From NCBI GenBank assembly GCA_910580205.1, contig CAJTVP010000019.1, forward strand, positions 1-36,890: a stretch of DNA of 36,890 nt, read 5' to 3'. This DNA is from an uncultured Eggerthellaceae bacterium. GTDB taxonomy: Bacteria; Actinomycetota; Coriobacteriia; Coriobacteriales; Eggerthellaceae. Positions 14,452-23,012 of the stretch are shown one piece after another. Position numbers and translations under genes: made by a program. A model generated the notes under the pieces. That model was not told the DNA's origin. It did not search any database and saw only the letters and a list, made by a program, of their open reading frames with translations. Numbering within the stretch: position 1 is the first letter of the stretch; every line of letters begins with the position of its first letter.

Positions 14452-15762
14452 ATGGCGATCAACGCTCCTGAAGGCACCTATGACCTTCTGCCCGACCGCA
14501 AGCTGTTCTGGGAGCAGTTCAAGCAGACGGCGCGCGATGTGTTCGGGCTGTATGGGTATCTGCCCATCGAGACCCCGGTCATCGAGCGCACGGAGCTGTT
14601 CGTGCGCGGCATCGGCGAGGCCACCGACGTGGTGGGCAAGGAGATGTTCACGGCGTTGTCAGGGGCGAACCTGCAGAAGCTTTTGAACGGGGAGAAGCTG
14701 CCGTCGAAAAGCCGCCTGTCCCTGCGGCCGGAGGGAACCGCTGGCGTGGTGCGCGCCTGCGTGCAGCACGACCTGGTGCCGCAAGGGGCGCCTCCGGCGA
14801 AGCTCATGTACGCCGGTCCCATGTTCCGCGCGGAGCGCCCGCAGTTCGGGCGTCAGCGCGAGTTCAACCAGGTGGGCATCGAATGTCTGGGCGCGGAGGA
14901 TCCGGCCACGGATGCAGAGGCCATCATCATGCTCATGCGCTTCTTCGACCGAGTGGGCATCCCGCAGGAATCCCGCGTGCTGCTCATCAATTCGCTCGGA
15001 TGCGCAACCTGCCGTCCAGCCTATCGTGAAGCCGTGCGGGCCTACATGGAAGCCCACGCCGATGAGCTTTGCGAAACGTGCCGTGAGCGCATGGAGCTGA
15101 ACCCGCTGCGCGCTTTCGATTGCAAGAATGAGCAGTGCGCTCAGGTCATGGAGGGTGCTCCGAAGATAGGCGACCATCTTTGCCCGGACTGCGCAGAGCA
15201 CTACGATCAGGTGCGCGCGCTGCTGGATGTGGCGGGCATCAGCTATGTTGAGGATCAGCGCTTGGTGCGAGGGCTGGACTATTACACCCGCACGGTCTTC
15301 GAGGTGCAGACGGTGGGGGATGATCGCGCGCAGAACGCCATCGGGGGCGGCGGCCGTTACGACAAGCTGGCTGAGGATATCGGCGGCAGGCCCACCCCTG
15401 GTTTCGGGTTCGCTCTCGGCTTCGAGCGGTGCGCGAATGTGCTGGAAGCGCTCGGCCATGGCTTCCCGCGCGCTCGCGCGTGCCGGGCATTCATCGCGTG
15501 CGTCAACGATGAGGTGCGCGCGGACGCCTTCGCGCTGGCTCAGGTCATGCGAGATGCGGGCGTGGCGACCGAGCTGGATCACCAGGGCCGATCGCTCAAA
15601 AGCCAATTCAAGCTGGCGGACAAGCTGGGAGCGCTCGCGGTGATCATCTTGGGTCCGGATGAGCTGGCGGAAGGCCAGGTGCGCGTGCGGAACATGAACT
15701 CTCACGAAGAGTCTCTCGTGCTCAAAGATGAAGCCATCCCAGCCGTGCTCTCCATCCTGTAG
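14452..15762 (+). CDS. hisS: Histidine-tRNA ligase
   Basis: A 436-residue class II aminoacyl-tRNA synthetase. Motif 2 is in MFRAERPQFGRQREFNQVG, the histidine-binding motif is RGLDYYTRTVFEV, and motif 3 lies in GFGFALGFER. The C-terminal anticodon-binding domain (about 340-436) includes GVATELDHQGRSLKSQFKLAD. A Cys-rich insert (ATCRPAYR, CETCRERM, CPDCAEHY) is present, as in many Gram-positive HisS. It begins 52 bp after leuB with AAGAAAGAAG upstream and may share its transcript. No T-box leader is visible before it. Confidence 0.96.
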   Translation: MAINAPEGTYDLLPDRKLFWEQFKQTARDVFGLYGYLPIETPVIERTELFVRGIGEATDVVGKEMFTALSGANLQKLLNGEKLPSKSRLSLRPEGTAGVVRACVQHDLVPQGAPPAKLMYAGPMFRAERPQFGRQREFNQVGIECLGAEDPATDAEAIIMLMRFFDRVGIPQESRVLLINSLGCATCRPAYREAVRAYMEAHADELCETCRERMELNPLRAFDCKNEQCAQVMEGAPKIGDHLCPDCAEHYDQVRALLDVAGISYVEDQRLVRGLDYYTRTVFEVQTVGDDRAQNAIGGGGRYDKLAEDIGGRPTPGFGFALGFERCANVLEALGHGFPRARACRAFIACVNDEVRADAFALAQVMRDAGVATELDHQGRSLKSQFKLADKLGALAVIILGPDELAEGQVRVRNMNSHEESLVLKDEAIPAVLSIL

Positions 15763-15945
15763 ATCCCTTGCATCAATGAGATCGGAATAGCGAAGAGAGG
15801 GCTGCGAAGCTTCTGAACGAAGCCATTCCGATCCCGCGCATTTGGATGCATAGCCTGTAGAACCGTATCAAAACAGCCATTTCTGTCGCGAAGTCAACGG
15901 GAGCGCAACACCCTGTTGTGTTTCAGAAACGTCCGAGCAACGTGC

Positions 15946-15966
15946 GGGGGCCACCCCCTTCCTTTT
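15946..15966 (+). terminator. Possible terminator or attenuator before the permease operon
   Basis: GGGGG (15946-15950), CCA, CCCCC (15954-15958), then TTCCTTTT. The tail is T-rich though broken by CC. If the operon promoter lies upstream, this would act as an attenuator; otherwise it ends read-through from hisS. Confidence 0.45.
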
Positions 15967-15992
15967 CCCTGCGCAGCCCTACCATGCCCCTA

Positions 15993-16097
15993 GATGGACG
16001 TGGGTTGGCGCGGGCGATGCGCCGCTTCTCCATCCGAACATCAATGCACGATAGGCCTCCATTTCCCATTGGGAGCGCTCGAATGGGACATAGAGGC
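15993..16097 (+). promoter_or_regulatory. Two-stem leader upstream of the permease-hydrolase operon
   Basis: Stem A: GATGGA (15993-15998) pairs with TCCATC (16029-16034) around an inner GGCGC/GCGCC hairpin (16007-16011, 16019-16023). Stem B: 16055-16070 pairs with 16082-16097 in 14 of 16 positions (GCCTC/GAGGC outer, CCCATT/AATGGG inner) with an 11-nt loop. The ribosome site AAGGAGGAGG (16115-16124) begins 17 nt after stem B. This is consistent with a structured 5' leader RNA; it matches no riboswitch class I can recognise. Confidence 0.5.
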
Positions 16098-16129
16098 GGA
16101 TCGGCGACAAGGAAAAGGAGGAGGTTGGC

Positions 16130-18352
16130 ATGAGTACCCAAAGCTCAACATCGAAAGCGAAGACGGGCGCTCCTCCCGCGAAGAACACCGGCACCTACAT
16201 CAGCTTGATGGCCTTGGTCATGATGAACGTGACCATCATCGGCAGCGTCGCCAATGATGTGCAGCAGGCCTACTACGGGCTGTCGTCGGTGACGCTGTTC
16301 ATCGTGGGCGCGCTCGTGTTCTTCCTGCCCACCGGGCTTGTGGCCGCAGAGCTGGCAAGCGGATGGGGGCAGCGAGGCGGCATCTTCCGCTGGGTCGGCG
16401 AGGCGTTGGGCCCAGGATTGGCATTCACCTGCCTGCTGATCCTCTGGTTCCAGACTTCCATCAACTTCGGCATGGGCGTGGCATCCGCCTCAGCCACCAT
16501 CGGCTTCTACACGCCGGATTGGGACTGGGCGGTCAATTTCATGAACCATCCCGAAAACCAGATCTTCATCATCATCGCGTGGCTGGCTTATTACTGGGGC
16601 CTGACGTTCATCTCCACCAAAGGCGTCAAGGCTTTCGCGCGCCTGACCAAGTATGGCGTGATCATCGGCACGTTCATCCCGCTGGCGTTCATCGTCATCT
16701 TCACCGTGGTCTGGCTGGCTCAGGGCAACGTGTCCAACGTCACGCCAAGCCCTGAAGCGTTCAATCCCTTCTCCAGCGGCTTCAGCCTGACCAACCTGGC
16801 TCTGGCGGCTGGCGTGTTCTTCAGCTTCGCCGGCATCGACATGAACGCTGCCCACATCAAGCAGCTGAAGAAGCCCCAGAAGGAATTCCCTCTGTCCATC
16901 TTCATCGCCATGATCTTGACGCTGATCATCTTCATCGCAGGCACGGTCTGCATCGCCATCGTCACGCCGAAGCAGGACATGAACCTGGTCTACGGCCTGT
17001 ATCAGACCTATAAGATCCTGGGCGCCACCTTCAACTGCCCGTGGATCTATGTGGCCTTCGTCTGGGTCGGCCTGGGCGCTTCCATGGCATCGCTGATCAC
17101 CAACATGGCGGGTCCGTCCTTCATGCTGGGCCAGGCGGGCCGCTCCGGCTTCCTGCCGAAGTTCATGCAGAACAACAACAAGCATGGCATGCCCAGCCGC
17201 CTCATGTACATCCAGATGGGCTTCATGACCATCGTCGCGTTCCTGGCGTTCCTGATCCCGAACATCGAAGGTTTCGTGGTCCTCATCACGCAGGCCATCA
17301 CCATCCTCTACATGATGTACTACGTGCTCATGTTCGTGTCGTTCTTGAAGCTGCGTCACGACCAGCCGAACCGTCCGCGCCTGTTCCGGGTCCCCGGCGG
17401 CACGGCGGGCGCATGGATCGTGGCTGGCATCGGTCTGCTGGCCTGCCTCTTCGGCATCGTGCTGGCCATCATCCCGCCAGCCCAGGTGGCGGAAGAGGTG
17501 GGAAGCCCGGTCACCTATGTGGTGGTCATCCTGGCCATCATCGTGGTCACCTTCGGCATCTGCTTCGCGGTGTATCAAGCCTCCAAGAAGCATGACTGGG
17601 TGGATCCGAACAACGTGTTCGCGCCGTTCACCTGGCAGCTGGAAGGTTTGAAGAAACCGGCGAAGGTGCTCTCGAACGTCCCGTCTGAGATGATGAGCGA
17701 AGGCCAGAACCCCATGGGGATGCCCGTGAAGAAGCTCTGGGACCCCAATGAGCAGATCGTGTTGCCGGAAGAGTACATCCCTGGCAAGCACCATCCTTCT
17801 TCTCCGTCCATCGAAGCCGGCGATGACCCTGCGGCCATGAACCATCCGGTGAAGACCAATGGCGTGGCCAACACCGCTGTGGCCGTGCCCATGAGCCAGC
17901 CGGTCATCATCTCCAAGAAGGCAGGGATAGGCACCGCTGCCAGCGCAGGCCTCAAAGACCCTGAGGCGAAGCGCAAGGCGGAAGAGACGGTCCAAGTGCA
18001 GATCTCTTCCAGCGTGCCATCGGCGCCCGCAGCGCAGGTGGAAGCGGTCAAGATCCCCACGGATGTGACGGCGGACGCTGCTGCGGCCACCAAGGCGGAG
18101 CATGAGGCTTTGGCTCATGAGAAGCAGGCGGAGGCCGACGTCAAGAAATACGCCGTGGAAGCCAAGGCCTACGAAGACCAAGTGGAAGCCGACAGCGATC
18201 TTCTATCCGCTGAACGCGAGGTCAAGGAGGCCACGGCAGCCGCTGAACAGGCCGCTGCTGCTACAGAGGTAAAAGGCGCTGGCGCTGAAGCCTCCGGTGG
18301 GAATGGAGCGGCCCCTGCCGAGGATGCGGCAGCCAAAGGCTCTGGCAAGTAG
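16130..18352 (+). CDS. APC-family amino acid permease with long C-terminal tail
   Basis: 740 residues. Residues about 22-485 form an APC-superfamily carrier with about 12 membrane helices. The APC helix 1 region carries MNVTIIGSVANDVQQAYYG, followed by GGIFRWVGEALGPG in the helix 2-3 consensus and FFSFAGIDMNAAHIKQLKKPQKEFP in helix 6; this resembles the glutamate/GABA-antiporter branch. The last 255 or so residues are soluble and unusual: a Pro/Ser-rich stretch, then an Ala/Glu/Lys-rich region (about 640-720) likely to form a coiled coil, then a Gly/Ala end. The tail should be cytoplasmic. Substrate unknown. First gene of a five-gene operon reaching 24365. Confidence 0.85.
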   Translation: MSTQSSTSKAKTGAPPAKNTGTYISLMALVMMNVTIIGSVANDVQQAYYGLSSVTLFIVGALVFFLPTGLVAAELASGWGQRGGIFRWVGEALGPGLAFTCLLILWFQTSINFGMGVASASATIGFYTPDWDWAVNFMNHPENQIFIIIAWLAYYWGLTFISTKGVKAFARLTKYGVIIGTFIPLAFIVIFTVVWLAQGNVSNVTPSPEAFNPFSSGFSLTNLALAAGVFFSFAGIDMNAAHIKQLKKPQKEFPLSIFIAMILTLIIFIAGTVCIAIVTPKQDMNLVYGLYQTYKILGATFNCPWIYVAFVWVGLGASMASLITNMAGPSFMLGQAGRSGFLPKFMQNNNKHGMPSRLMYIQMGFMTIVAFLAFLIPNIEGFVVLITQAITILYMMYYVLMFVSFLKLRHDQPNRPRLFRVPGGTAGAWIVAGIGLLACLFGIVLAIIPPAQVAEEVGSPVTYVVVILAIIVVTFGICFAVYQASKKHDWVDPNNVFAPFTWQLEGLKKPAKVLSNVPSEMMSEGQNPMGMPVKKLWDPNEQIVLPEEYIPGKHHPSSPSIEAGDDPAAMNHPVKTNGVANTAVAVPMSQPVIISKKAGIGTAASAGLKDPEAKRKAEETVQVQISSSVPSAPAAQVEAVKIPTDVTADAAAATKAEHEALAHEKQAEADVKKYAVEAKAYEDQVEADSDLLSAEREVKEATAAAEQAAAATEVKGAGAEASGGNGAAPAEDAAAKGSGK

Positions 18353-18365
18353 GTTTTCGTGAAGC

Positions 18366-18395
18366 GGGTCGCCCTGGTTCCTTCCAGAGCGACCC
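18366..18395 (+). other. Intercistronic hairpin between the two permease genes
   Basis: GGGTCGC (18366-18372) pairs with GCGACCC (18389-18395), continued by CTGG/CCAG with a 6-nt loop. No U-tract follows and the next ribosome site GAGAGG begins at 18406. It probably affects mRNA processing or stability, so that the two genes are expressed at different levels. Confidence 0.5.
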
Positions 18396-18419
18396 CATTG
18401 CGAATGAGAGGTGTTCTCA

Positions 18420-19943
18420 ATGACTGATACGACTACAAAGGCGAATGGGTCTCCTGCCGCCGCGAAAGCCCAACCGGTTGTTGCGGCTGCCAGCCAGACG
18501 CATCCCGCTCCGGCAACTGATCCCGGTGCGAAGGACCGCATGTCCATGCCTGAGAACAACGGCGCCACGGTGACGAAGCCCACGGTGGCCACCCAGCAGA
18601 AGCAGGGGGACGCCTTCAAGGCCACCCTCACGGTGAAGGACATGGTGGTATGGGGGCTCATCACCATGGTCCCCATCTCCCCTATGGCGGTCTACGGCGG
18701 CGTGTTCGCGGATTCTGGCGGCATGCCCACCCTCGCGTTCATCATCGGGTTCGTGGCCGTGCTGTTCTCCGTGTTCTCCTTCGGGATCATGATCCAGCAC
18801 TTCCCCTCATCAGGATCCATCTTCACTTACGTGAGCCATGTGTTCGGCAAGATGCCCGGCTTCATAGCCGGCTGGCTGATGCTTCTGCAATACCTGGTCA
18901 GCCCGGCCATGGTGTATCTGATCGCCGCCATCGCCATCCACTCGCTCTTTCCGGACATACCCATCCTGGCTCTTTGCTTCGGCTTCTTGGCCATCGTCGC
19001 CATCGTGTCGCTCATCGGCATGAAGACGGCCATGGTGGTGAACAAAGTGGCTTTGGTGGCCCAGCTGGTCATCCTGGCGCTGTTCGTCATCTTCGGCGTG
19101 ATCTTCGTCGTGCAGCATCCTGAAAGCGCGAACTTCTCACCGAAGAACCTGTTCAACCCGGATAAGTTCCAGCTGGGCGGCACCATGTCGGCGGTGTCCT
19201 TGGCGGTCATGTCCTATGTGGGCTTTGGTGCCATCGCCACGTTGACTCAAGAGGCCAAAGACCCAAAGCACGGGCCATCCCGCGCCATGATGGTGATGGC
19301 CATCCTGCTGTGCGTGCTCTACGTGCTCCAGTGCTTCATCGCCACCTCCATCGATCCTTCCGGAGCAGCGTTCGCCGGCAACACGGACAACGCGTTCTAT
19401 GCTGTGGCGAAGGTGGCTGCAGGTCCATGGCTGATGATCCTCTGCGCTGTGGGCGTCGCATTGGCCCAAGGCGTGTTCACCGCCATCGCGCAGCAGAACT
19501 CCATCGCGTTCGTCATGTTCACCATGGCCAAGGGCGGCTGCTTGCCCAAGTTCATGGCGAAGATGAACAAGCGCACCAACTCCCCGCTCAACGCGGTCAT
19601 CTTCATCATCTGCCTGTCCATCGTGCTCACGCTGATCTTCCAGTTCAGCGGCATCAACATGAACACCGTGGTGAAGATCTCCAACTTCGGCGCGCTGTCC
19701 ACCTACACGTTGTTGAACCTGTCGGTCATCGTGTTCTGCTGGGTGCAGCTCAAAGAGCGCAAAGGCGCGAAGGCCGTGTTCATGCATCTGATCTTCCCGG
19801 CGCTGGGCGCCATCATCTGCTTCGCCATCATGCTCTCGGTGGGTGATGTGGCCCTGGCCGTGGGCGCCATCTTCATCCTCATCGGCGTCGTCTATTACCT
19901 GGTGCTGACGAAGGTGATGAAGCGTGAGATAAACCTCGGATAG
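18420..19943 (+). CDS. APC-family amino acid permease with N-terminal extension
   Basis: A 507-residue APC carrier. About 70 hydrophilic, Ala/Pro/Thr-rich residues precede the first membrane helix VVWGLITMVPISPMAVYGGVF; about 12 helices follow, with the helix 2-3 consensus FPSSGSIFTYVSHVFGKMPGF and the helix 6 region SYVGFGAIATLTQEAKDPKHGP. It is a different subfamily from the preceding permease. ATG 18420 is taken because GAGAGG lies 8 nt upstream; a GTG at 18411 is in frame but overlaps that site. It lies 67 bp after the first permease and 46 bp before the S10-like hydrolase, in the same operon. Substrate unknown. Confidence 0.87.
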   Translation: MTDTTTKANGSPAAAKAQPVVAAASQTHPAPATDPGAKDRMSMPENNGATVTKPTVATQQKQGDAFKATLTVKDMVVWGLITMVPISPMAVYGGVFADSGGMPTLAFIIGFVAVLFSVFSFGIMIQHFPSSGSIFTYVSHVFGKMPGFIAGWLMLLQYLVSPAMVYLIAAIAIHSLFPDIPILALCFGFLAIVAIVSLIGMKTAMVVNKVALVAQLVILALFVIFGVIFVVQHPESANFSPKNLFNPDKFQLGGTMSAVSLAVMSYVGFGAIATLTQEAKDPKHGPSRAMMVMAILLCVLYVLQCFIATSIDPSGAAFAGNTDNAFYAVAKVAAGPWLMILCAVGVALAQGVFTAIAQQNSIAFVMFTMAKGGCLPKFMAKMNKRTNSPLNAVIFIICLSIVLTLIFQFSGINMNTVVKISNFGALSTYTLLNLSVIVFCWVQLKERKGAKAVFMHLIFPALGAIICFAIMLSVGDVALAVGAIFILIGVVYYLVLTKVMKREINLG

Positions 19944-19989
19944 TCCCGTACAGATAGGAAAACGCACGAATCGTTCTAAGGAGAAGGAA

Positions 19990-21495
19990 ATGCCAGACAC
20001 CAAGACCACCCAAACAGCACCATCATTCACGATCACCGTCAATGATCCAGCGAAGGCCGCCAAGCCGGAAGAGCAGATCCCTGAGCCTTCCAGCCGCGAC
20101 TACATCTGGAAGGGCAAGGGCAAGCAAACCGTGAACTACACGGCCACCGCGGAGATGTTGCCGCTCCATGAGGACGGCGGCACGCTCATCGGCCACATGT
20201 TCGCCCTGTCCTATGTGAGCGACGCGCAAGACAAGACCGACCGCCCCGTCACGTTCTGCTGGAACGGCGGTCCGGGCGGCTCGTCTGCCATGGTGAACAT
20301 CGGCGGCATGGGCCCGCGCCGCATCCCCATCTCAAGTCAAGAGCAGCTGCCCTGCCCCACGCAGCCGGAAGACAACCCTTGGTCCATCCTGCCCGATTCC
20401 GACCTGGTCTATCTGGACGCCATGGGCACCGGGTACTCCAAGATCGCGCCGGGCTATGATGCGAAGAAGGTCTGGGGCGTGGACGGAGATGCGGATGCGT
20501 TCATGCGCGGCATCGCCCAGTGGCTCACCACCCATGATCGCTGGAACACGCCGCTGTATCTTTACGGCGAATCCTACGGCACCATGCGCAATTCCGTGCT
20601 CATGCGCGTGCTGGGTGAACGCGGCATCGGCGTCACGGGCGTGATCGAGCAATCCACCATCTTGGATTACGCGCCCACGCTCGCGGGCAACGATCTGTAT
20701 TACATGGGCATGCTCCCGGTCTACGCCGCCACGGCGAACTACTTCGGCAAGGCGGGCAAGGGCGTTGACCAGTTCGAATGGTTCGATCGCGCCTGGAAGT
20801 TCGTGGACGAGAAGTACGGCGCCGCGCTTATCAAGAGCGACACCATCACGCCGGCCGAAGAGCGCTCCATGGCTCGGCAGATGTCCCGTTTGATCGGTCT
20901 TTCGGCGGATGTCATCCAACAGAAGCACCTGCGCATAGAGCTGGATACGTTCCGCAAGCTGATCATGGCTGATGAAGGCCTGTTCACGGGCCGCTATGAC
21001 ACGCGCTTCACCGAAGCCGCCTACATGGACGTGCAGGGTGACAATGAGTTCTTCGCCGGTGAAGACCCCTCGGGCGACGCCATCATGACGCCGGATCAGT
21101 CCGCGTGGATGAAGCTGGTCCAGGAGACGGGCTTCAAGGGATCGCCCATCAACATCCTTTTGTCCTTCAAGGTGAATGAGGATTGGAATTGGACGCACCA
21201 GGCACCGGGCACCATGGGCAGCCCGCAATGCCCCAACACCGCCTATGACATGGCCACGGCCCTGCGCCGCAACCCGAAATGCCGCGTGCTGTTCTTCGGC
21301 GGCATCCATGACGCGGCCACGCCTTATTGGAACGTGCGCCACTCCATCTCCAAGATGTTCCTGCCGGATTACCTGAAGGAGCGCATCGAATACCACGTCC
21401 ACGAGAACGGGCACATGGCCTATGAGGATGAGCCCACGTTGAAGAAGATGGCACCGGAGCTCCATGCGTTCTATGAGAAGCGCCATGAAGCCTAG
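19990..21495 (+). CDS. S10 family serine carboxypeptidase-like hydrolase, cytoplasmic
   Basis: 501 residues with an alpha/beta-hydrolase fold. The S10 oxyanion motif WNGGPGGSSA is at 91-100, and YGESYGT holds the catalytic Ser195. The likely Asp is 441 (GGIHDAATPYWN) and the His is 475 (ENGHMAYED). Family members remove a C-terminal residue from peptides, usually in acidic compartments or outside the cell. Here there is no signal peptide or membrane segment, so it should act in the cytoplasm, on material brought in by the permeases encoded upstream. AAGGAGAAGG precedes ATG 19990. An acyltransferase-type role, as known for some S10-like enzymes, cannot be excluded. Confidence 0.87.
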   Translation: MPDTKTTQTAPSFTITVNDPAKAAKPEEQIPEPSSRDYIWKGKGKQTVNYTATAEMLPLHEDGGTLIGHMFALSYVSDAQDKTDRPVTFCWNGGPGGSSAMVNIGGMGPRRIPISSQEQLPCPTQPEDNPWSILPDSDLVYLDAMGTGYSKIAPGYDAKKVWGVDGDADAFMRGIAQWLTTHDRWNTPLYLYGESYGTMRNSVLMRVLGERGIGVTGVIEQSTILDYAPTLAGNDLYYMGMLPVYAATANYFGKAGKGVDQFEWFDRAWKFVDEKYGAALIKSDTITPAEERSMARQMSRLIGLSADVIQQKHLRIELDTFRKLIMADEGLFTGRYDTRFTEAAYMDVQGDNEFFAGEDPSGDAIMTPDQSAWMKLVQETGFKGSPINILLSFKVNEDWNWTHQAPGTMGSPQCPNTAYDMATALRRNPKCRVLFFGGIHDAATPYWNVRHSISKMFLPDYLKERIEYHVHENGHMAYEDEPTLKKMAPELHAFYEKRHEA

Positions 21496-21554
21496 CTGCG
21501 AAAACCCCTCGCGGCGTTCGGTTTTGACGCATTCAAGATAAGGAGATAACGAAC

Positions 21555-22913
21555 ATGCTCACCCAAGAACAACAACAGATCGTGGATCGCGCTCAATGCG
21601 AGCAGAAGAACGGCTGGCAGCATCTCAAGGTGAAGGGCACCCCCTATGAGTGCGGCTTCCAAGAGGGCTATGCGCTGGTGGACGAATACAAGGATGCGCA
21701 GCGCGTGTACCGTTACATGACGCTGGAGACGTTCGGCATGGATTACGACTGGTTCGCAAGCCAGGCGCTCAAGCTGCACAAAGCGGTCATCCCGGAGCGC
21801 TACGCCCAGGAGCTGCAAGGCATGGCTGATGGCCTCACCGCTGCAGGCTATCCGCAGACGCTGGATGATCTGATCGCATGGAATGATTGGATGGAGATCA
21901 CCGGGTACTGGTGGCCGCAGAACGCAGGCAAGATCATGAGCCGTCCGCTCATGAAGACGCATCGCAAGGAACATTGCTCCGCCATCGCCGCCACAGGTTC
22001 GGCCACGGTGGACGGCAAGCCCTATCTGGGCCATGAGAGCTTCGATGAGTTCTGGAGCGGGCAATACTTCAACGTCTGCAAACGAGTGGAGCCGGATGAG
22101 GGCTTCGCGTTCATCATGCAGGCATCCGCGCCGTGCATGCTCTCCTCCATGACGGATTTCTACGTGAGCGAATCCGGGTTGAATGTGACCGAGACCACGT
22201 TGGCGGGGTTCGACCGCTACTCGGATGAGGGCATGCCTGAGTGGGTCCGCATCCGCGATGCCGTCCAATTCGCGAAGACCATCGATGAATTCGTGGAGCG
22301 TTTGGATAAGGGCAACAACGGCGGGTACGCTAACGCGTGGCTCATCGCCGACCACAACACCGGAGAGATCGCCCGGTTCGAACAAGGGCTTGAGTTCACC
22401 AGCTTGGAGCGCACCAAGGATGGCACGTTCTTCGGCTGCAACGCGGTGTTCGATCCGCGCATCCGCAATCTGGAATGCAAGGACAACGGCTTCAATGATC
22501 CACGTCAGCAGACCGGTGCGCGCCGCCAGAGGTGGATGGAGCTCATCGACCAGTACTACGGCAAGATAGATCTTGAGGTCGTGAAGAAGATGCTGGCGGA
22601 CACCTATGACGTGTACTTGGGCTATGACTGCCCCTCCAGTCGTAACGTCTGCGCTCATTACGACGTGGATCCGCAACTGTACGCGGACGATCCAGACGCG
22701 GTGTGGAACATCCCGTTCTACCCTGCGGGTTCTTGCGACGCGAAGGTGGCAGGTCCTGACGACGTGAAGTCCATGAAGATGTGGGGCCGCTACGGCCGCG
22801 CGGATGGCGTGGAGTTCAACGCGAAGGACTTCATGGACCAGCATCCGCTTTGGAAGTGGATGGAGGGGTATCTGTATGACAGGCCCACGCAGCCGTGGAC
22901 GCTGTTCGACTAG
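21555..22913 (+). CDS. Phospholipase B-like / C45-type Ntn hydrolase
   Basis: A 452-residue protein. HCSAIAATG places a likely nucleophile at Cys141, followed by GKPYLGHESFDEFW and later MTDFYVSESGLNVTETTLAGF, which resembles the phospholipase B-like family, and NAWLIADHNTGEIARFEQG. Ntn hydrolases of this kind, including C45 acyltransferases, cut themselves before the nucleophile and hydrolyse amide bonds, often of N-acyl compounds. About 140 residues would form the first chain. No signal peptide is seen, whereas eukaryotic PLB-like proteins are lysosomal. Substrate unknown; an N-acyl amino acid or peptide amide suits the operon. AAGGAGAT lies upstream of ATG 21555. Confidence 0.72.
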   Translation: MLTQEQQQIVDRAQCEQKNGWQHLKVKGTPYECGFQEGYALVDEYKDAQRVYRYMTLETFGMDYDWFASQALKLHKAVIPERYAQELQGMADGLTAAGYPQTLDDLIAWNDWMEITGYWWPQNAGKIMSRPLMKTHRKEHCSAIAATGSATVDGKPYLGHESFDEFWSGQYFNVCKRVEPDEGFAFIMQASAPCMLSSMTDFYVSESGLNVTETTLAGFDRYSDEGMPEWVRIRDAVQFAKTIDEFVERLDKGNNGGYANAWLIADHNTGEIARFEQGLEFTSLERTKDGTFFGCNAVFDPRIRNLECKDNGFNDPRQQTGARRQRWMELIDQYYGKIDLEVVKKMLADTYDVYLGYDCPSSRNVCAHYDVDPQLYADDPDAVWNIPFYPAGSCDAKVAGPDDVKSMKMWGRYGRADGVEFNAKDFMDQHPLWKWMEGYLYDRPTQPWTLFD

Positions 22914-23012
22914 GCTTTGAAGGGGGCCGGCCGTCACCTCTCGCAGGCCGCTCCCTTTTCACATAGCAAGGATGGGGATCAGGGAACACCTTTCAGATTG
23001 GAGTTGAGTTTC

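Larger units (their letters stand above)
15763..16129 (+). other. 367-bp gene-free region with several RNA-like structures
   Basis: No gene is seen here. It holds: an inverted repeat GATCGGAAT (15780-15788) / ATTCCGATC (15825-15833) around an inner GCTTC/GAAGC hairpin, perhaps the hisS terminator; a possible promoter TTGGAT (15842-15847) with TATCAA (15866-15871); a GGGGG-CCA-CCCCC hairpin with a T-rich tail (15946-15966); and two leader stems listed separately, before the first permease gene. Confidence 0.6.

Noticed and set aside
16490..18181. Minus-strand open frame of 563 codons within the first permease
   Set aside because: Highly biased Asp/His/Arg-rich sequence without domains; a shadow of the permease frame, which has clear membrane helices.
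22917..23012. Upstream extension of the C1B aminopeptidase
   Set aside because: The added residues are unlike PepC N-termini, and ATG 23013 has GGAG at a fitting distance.
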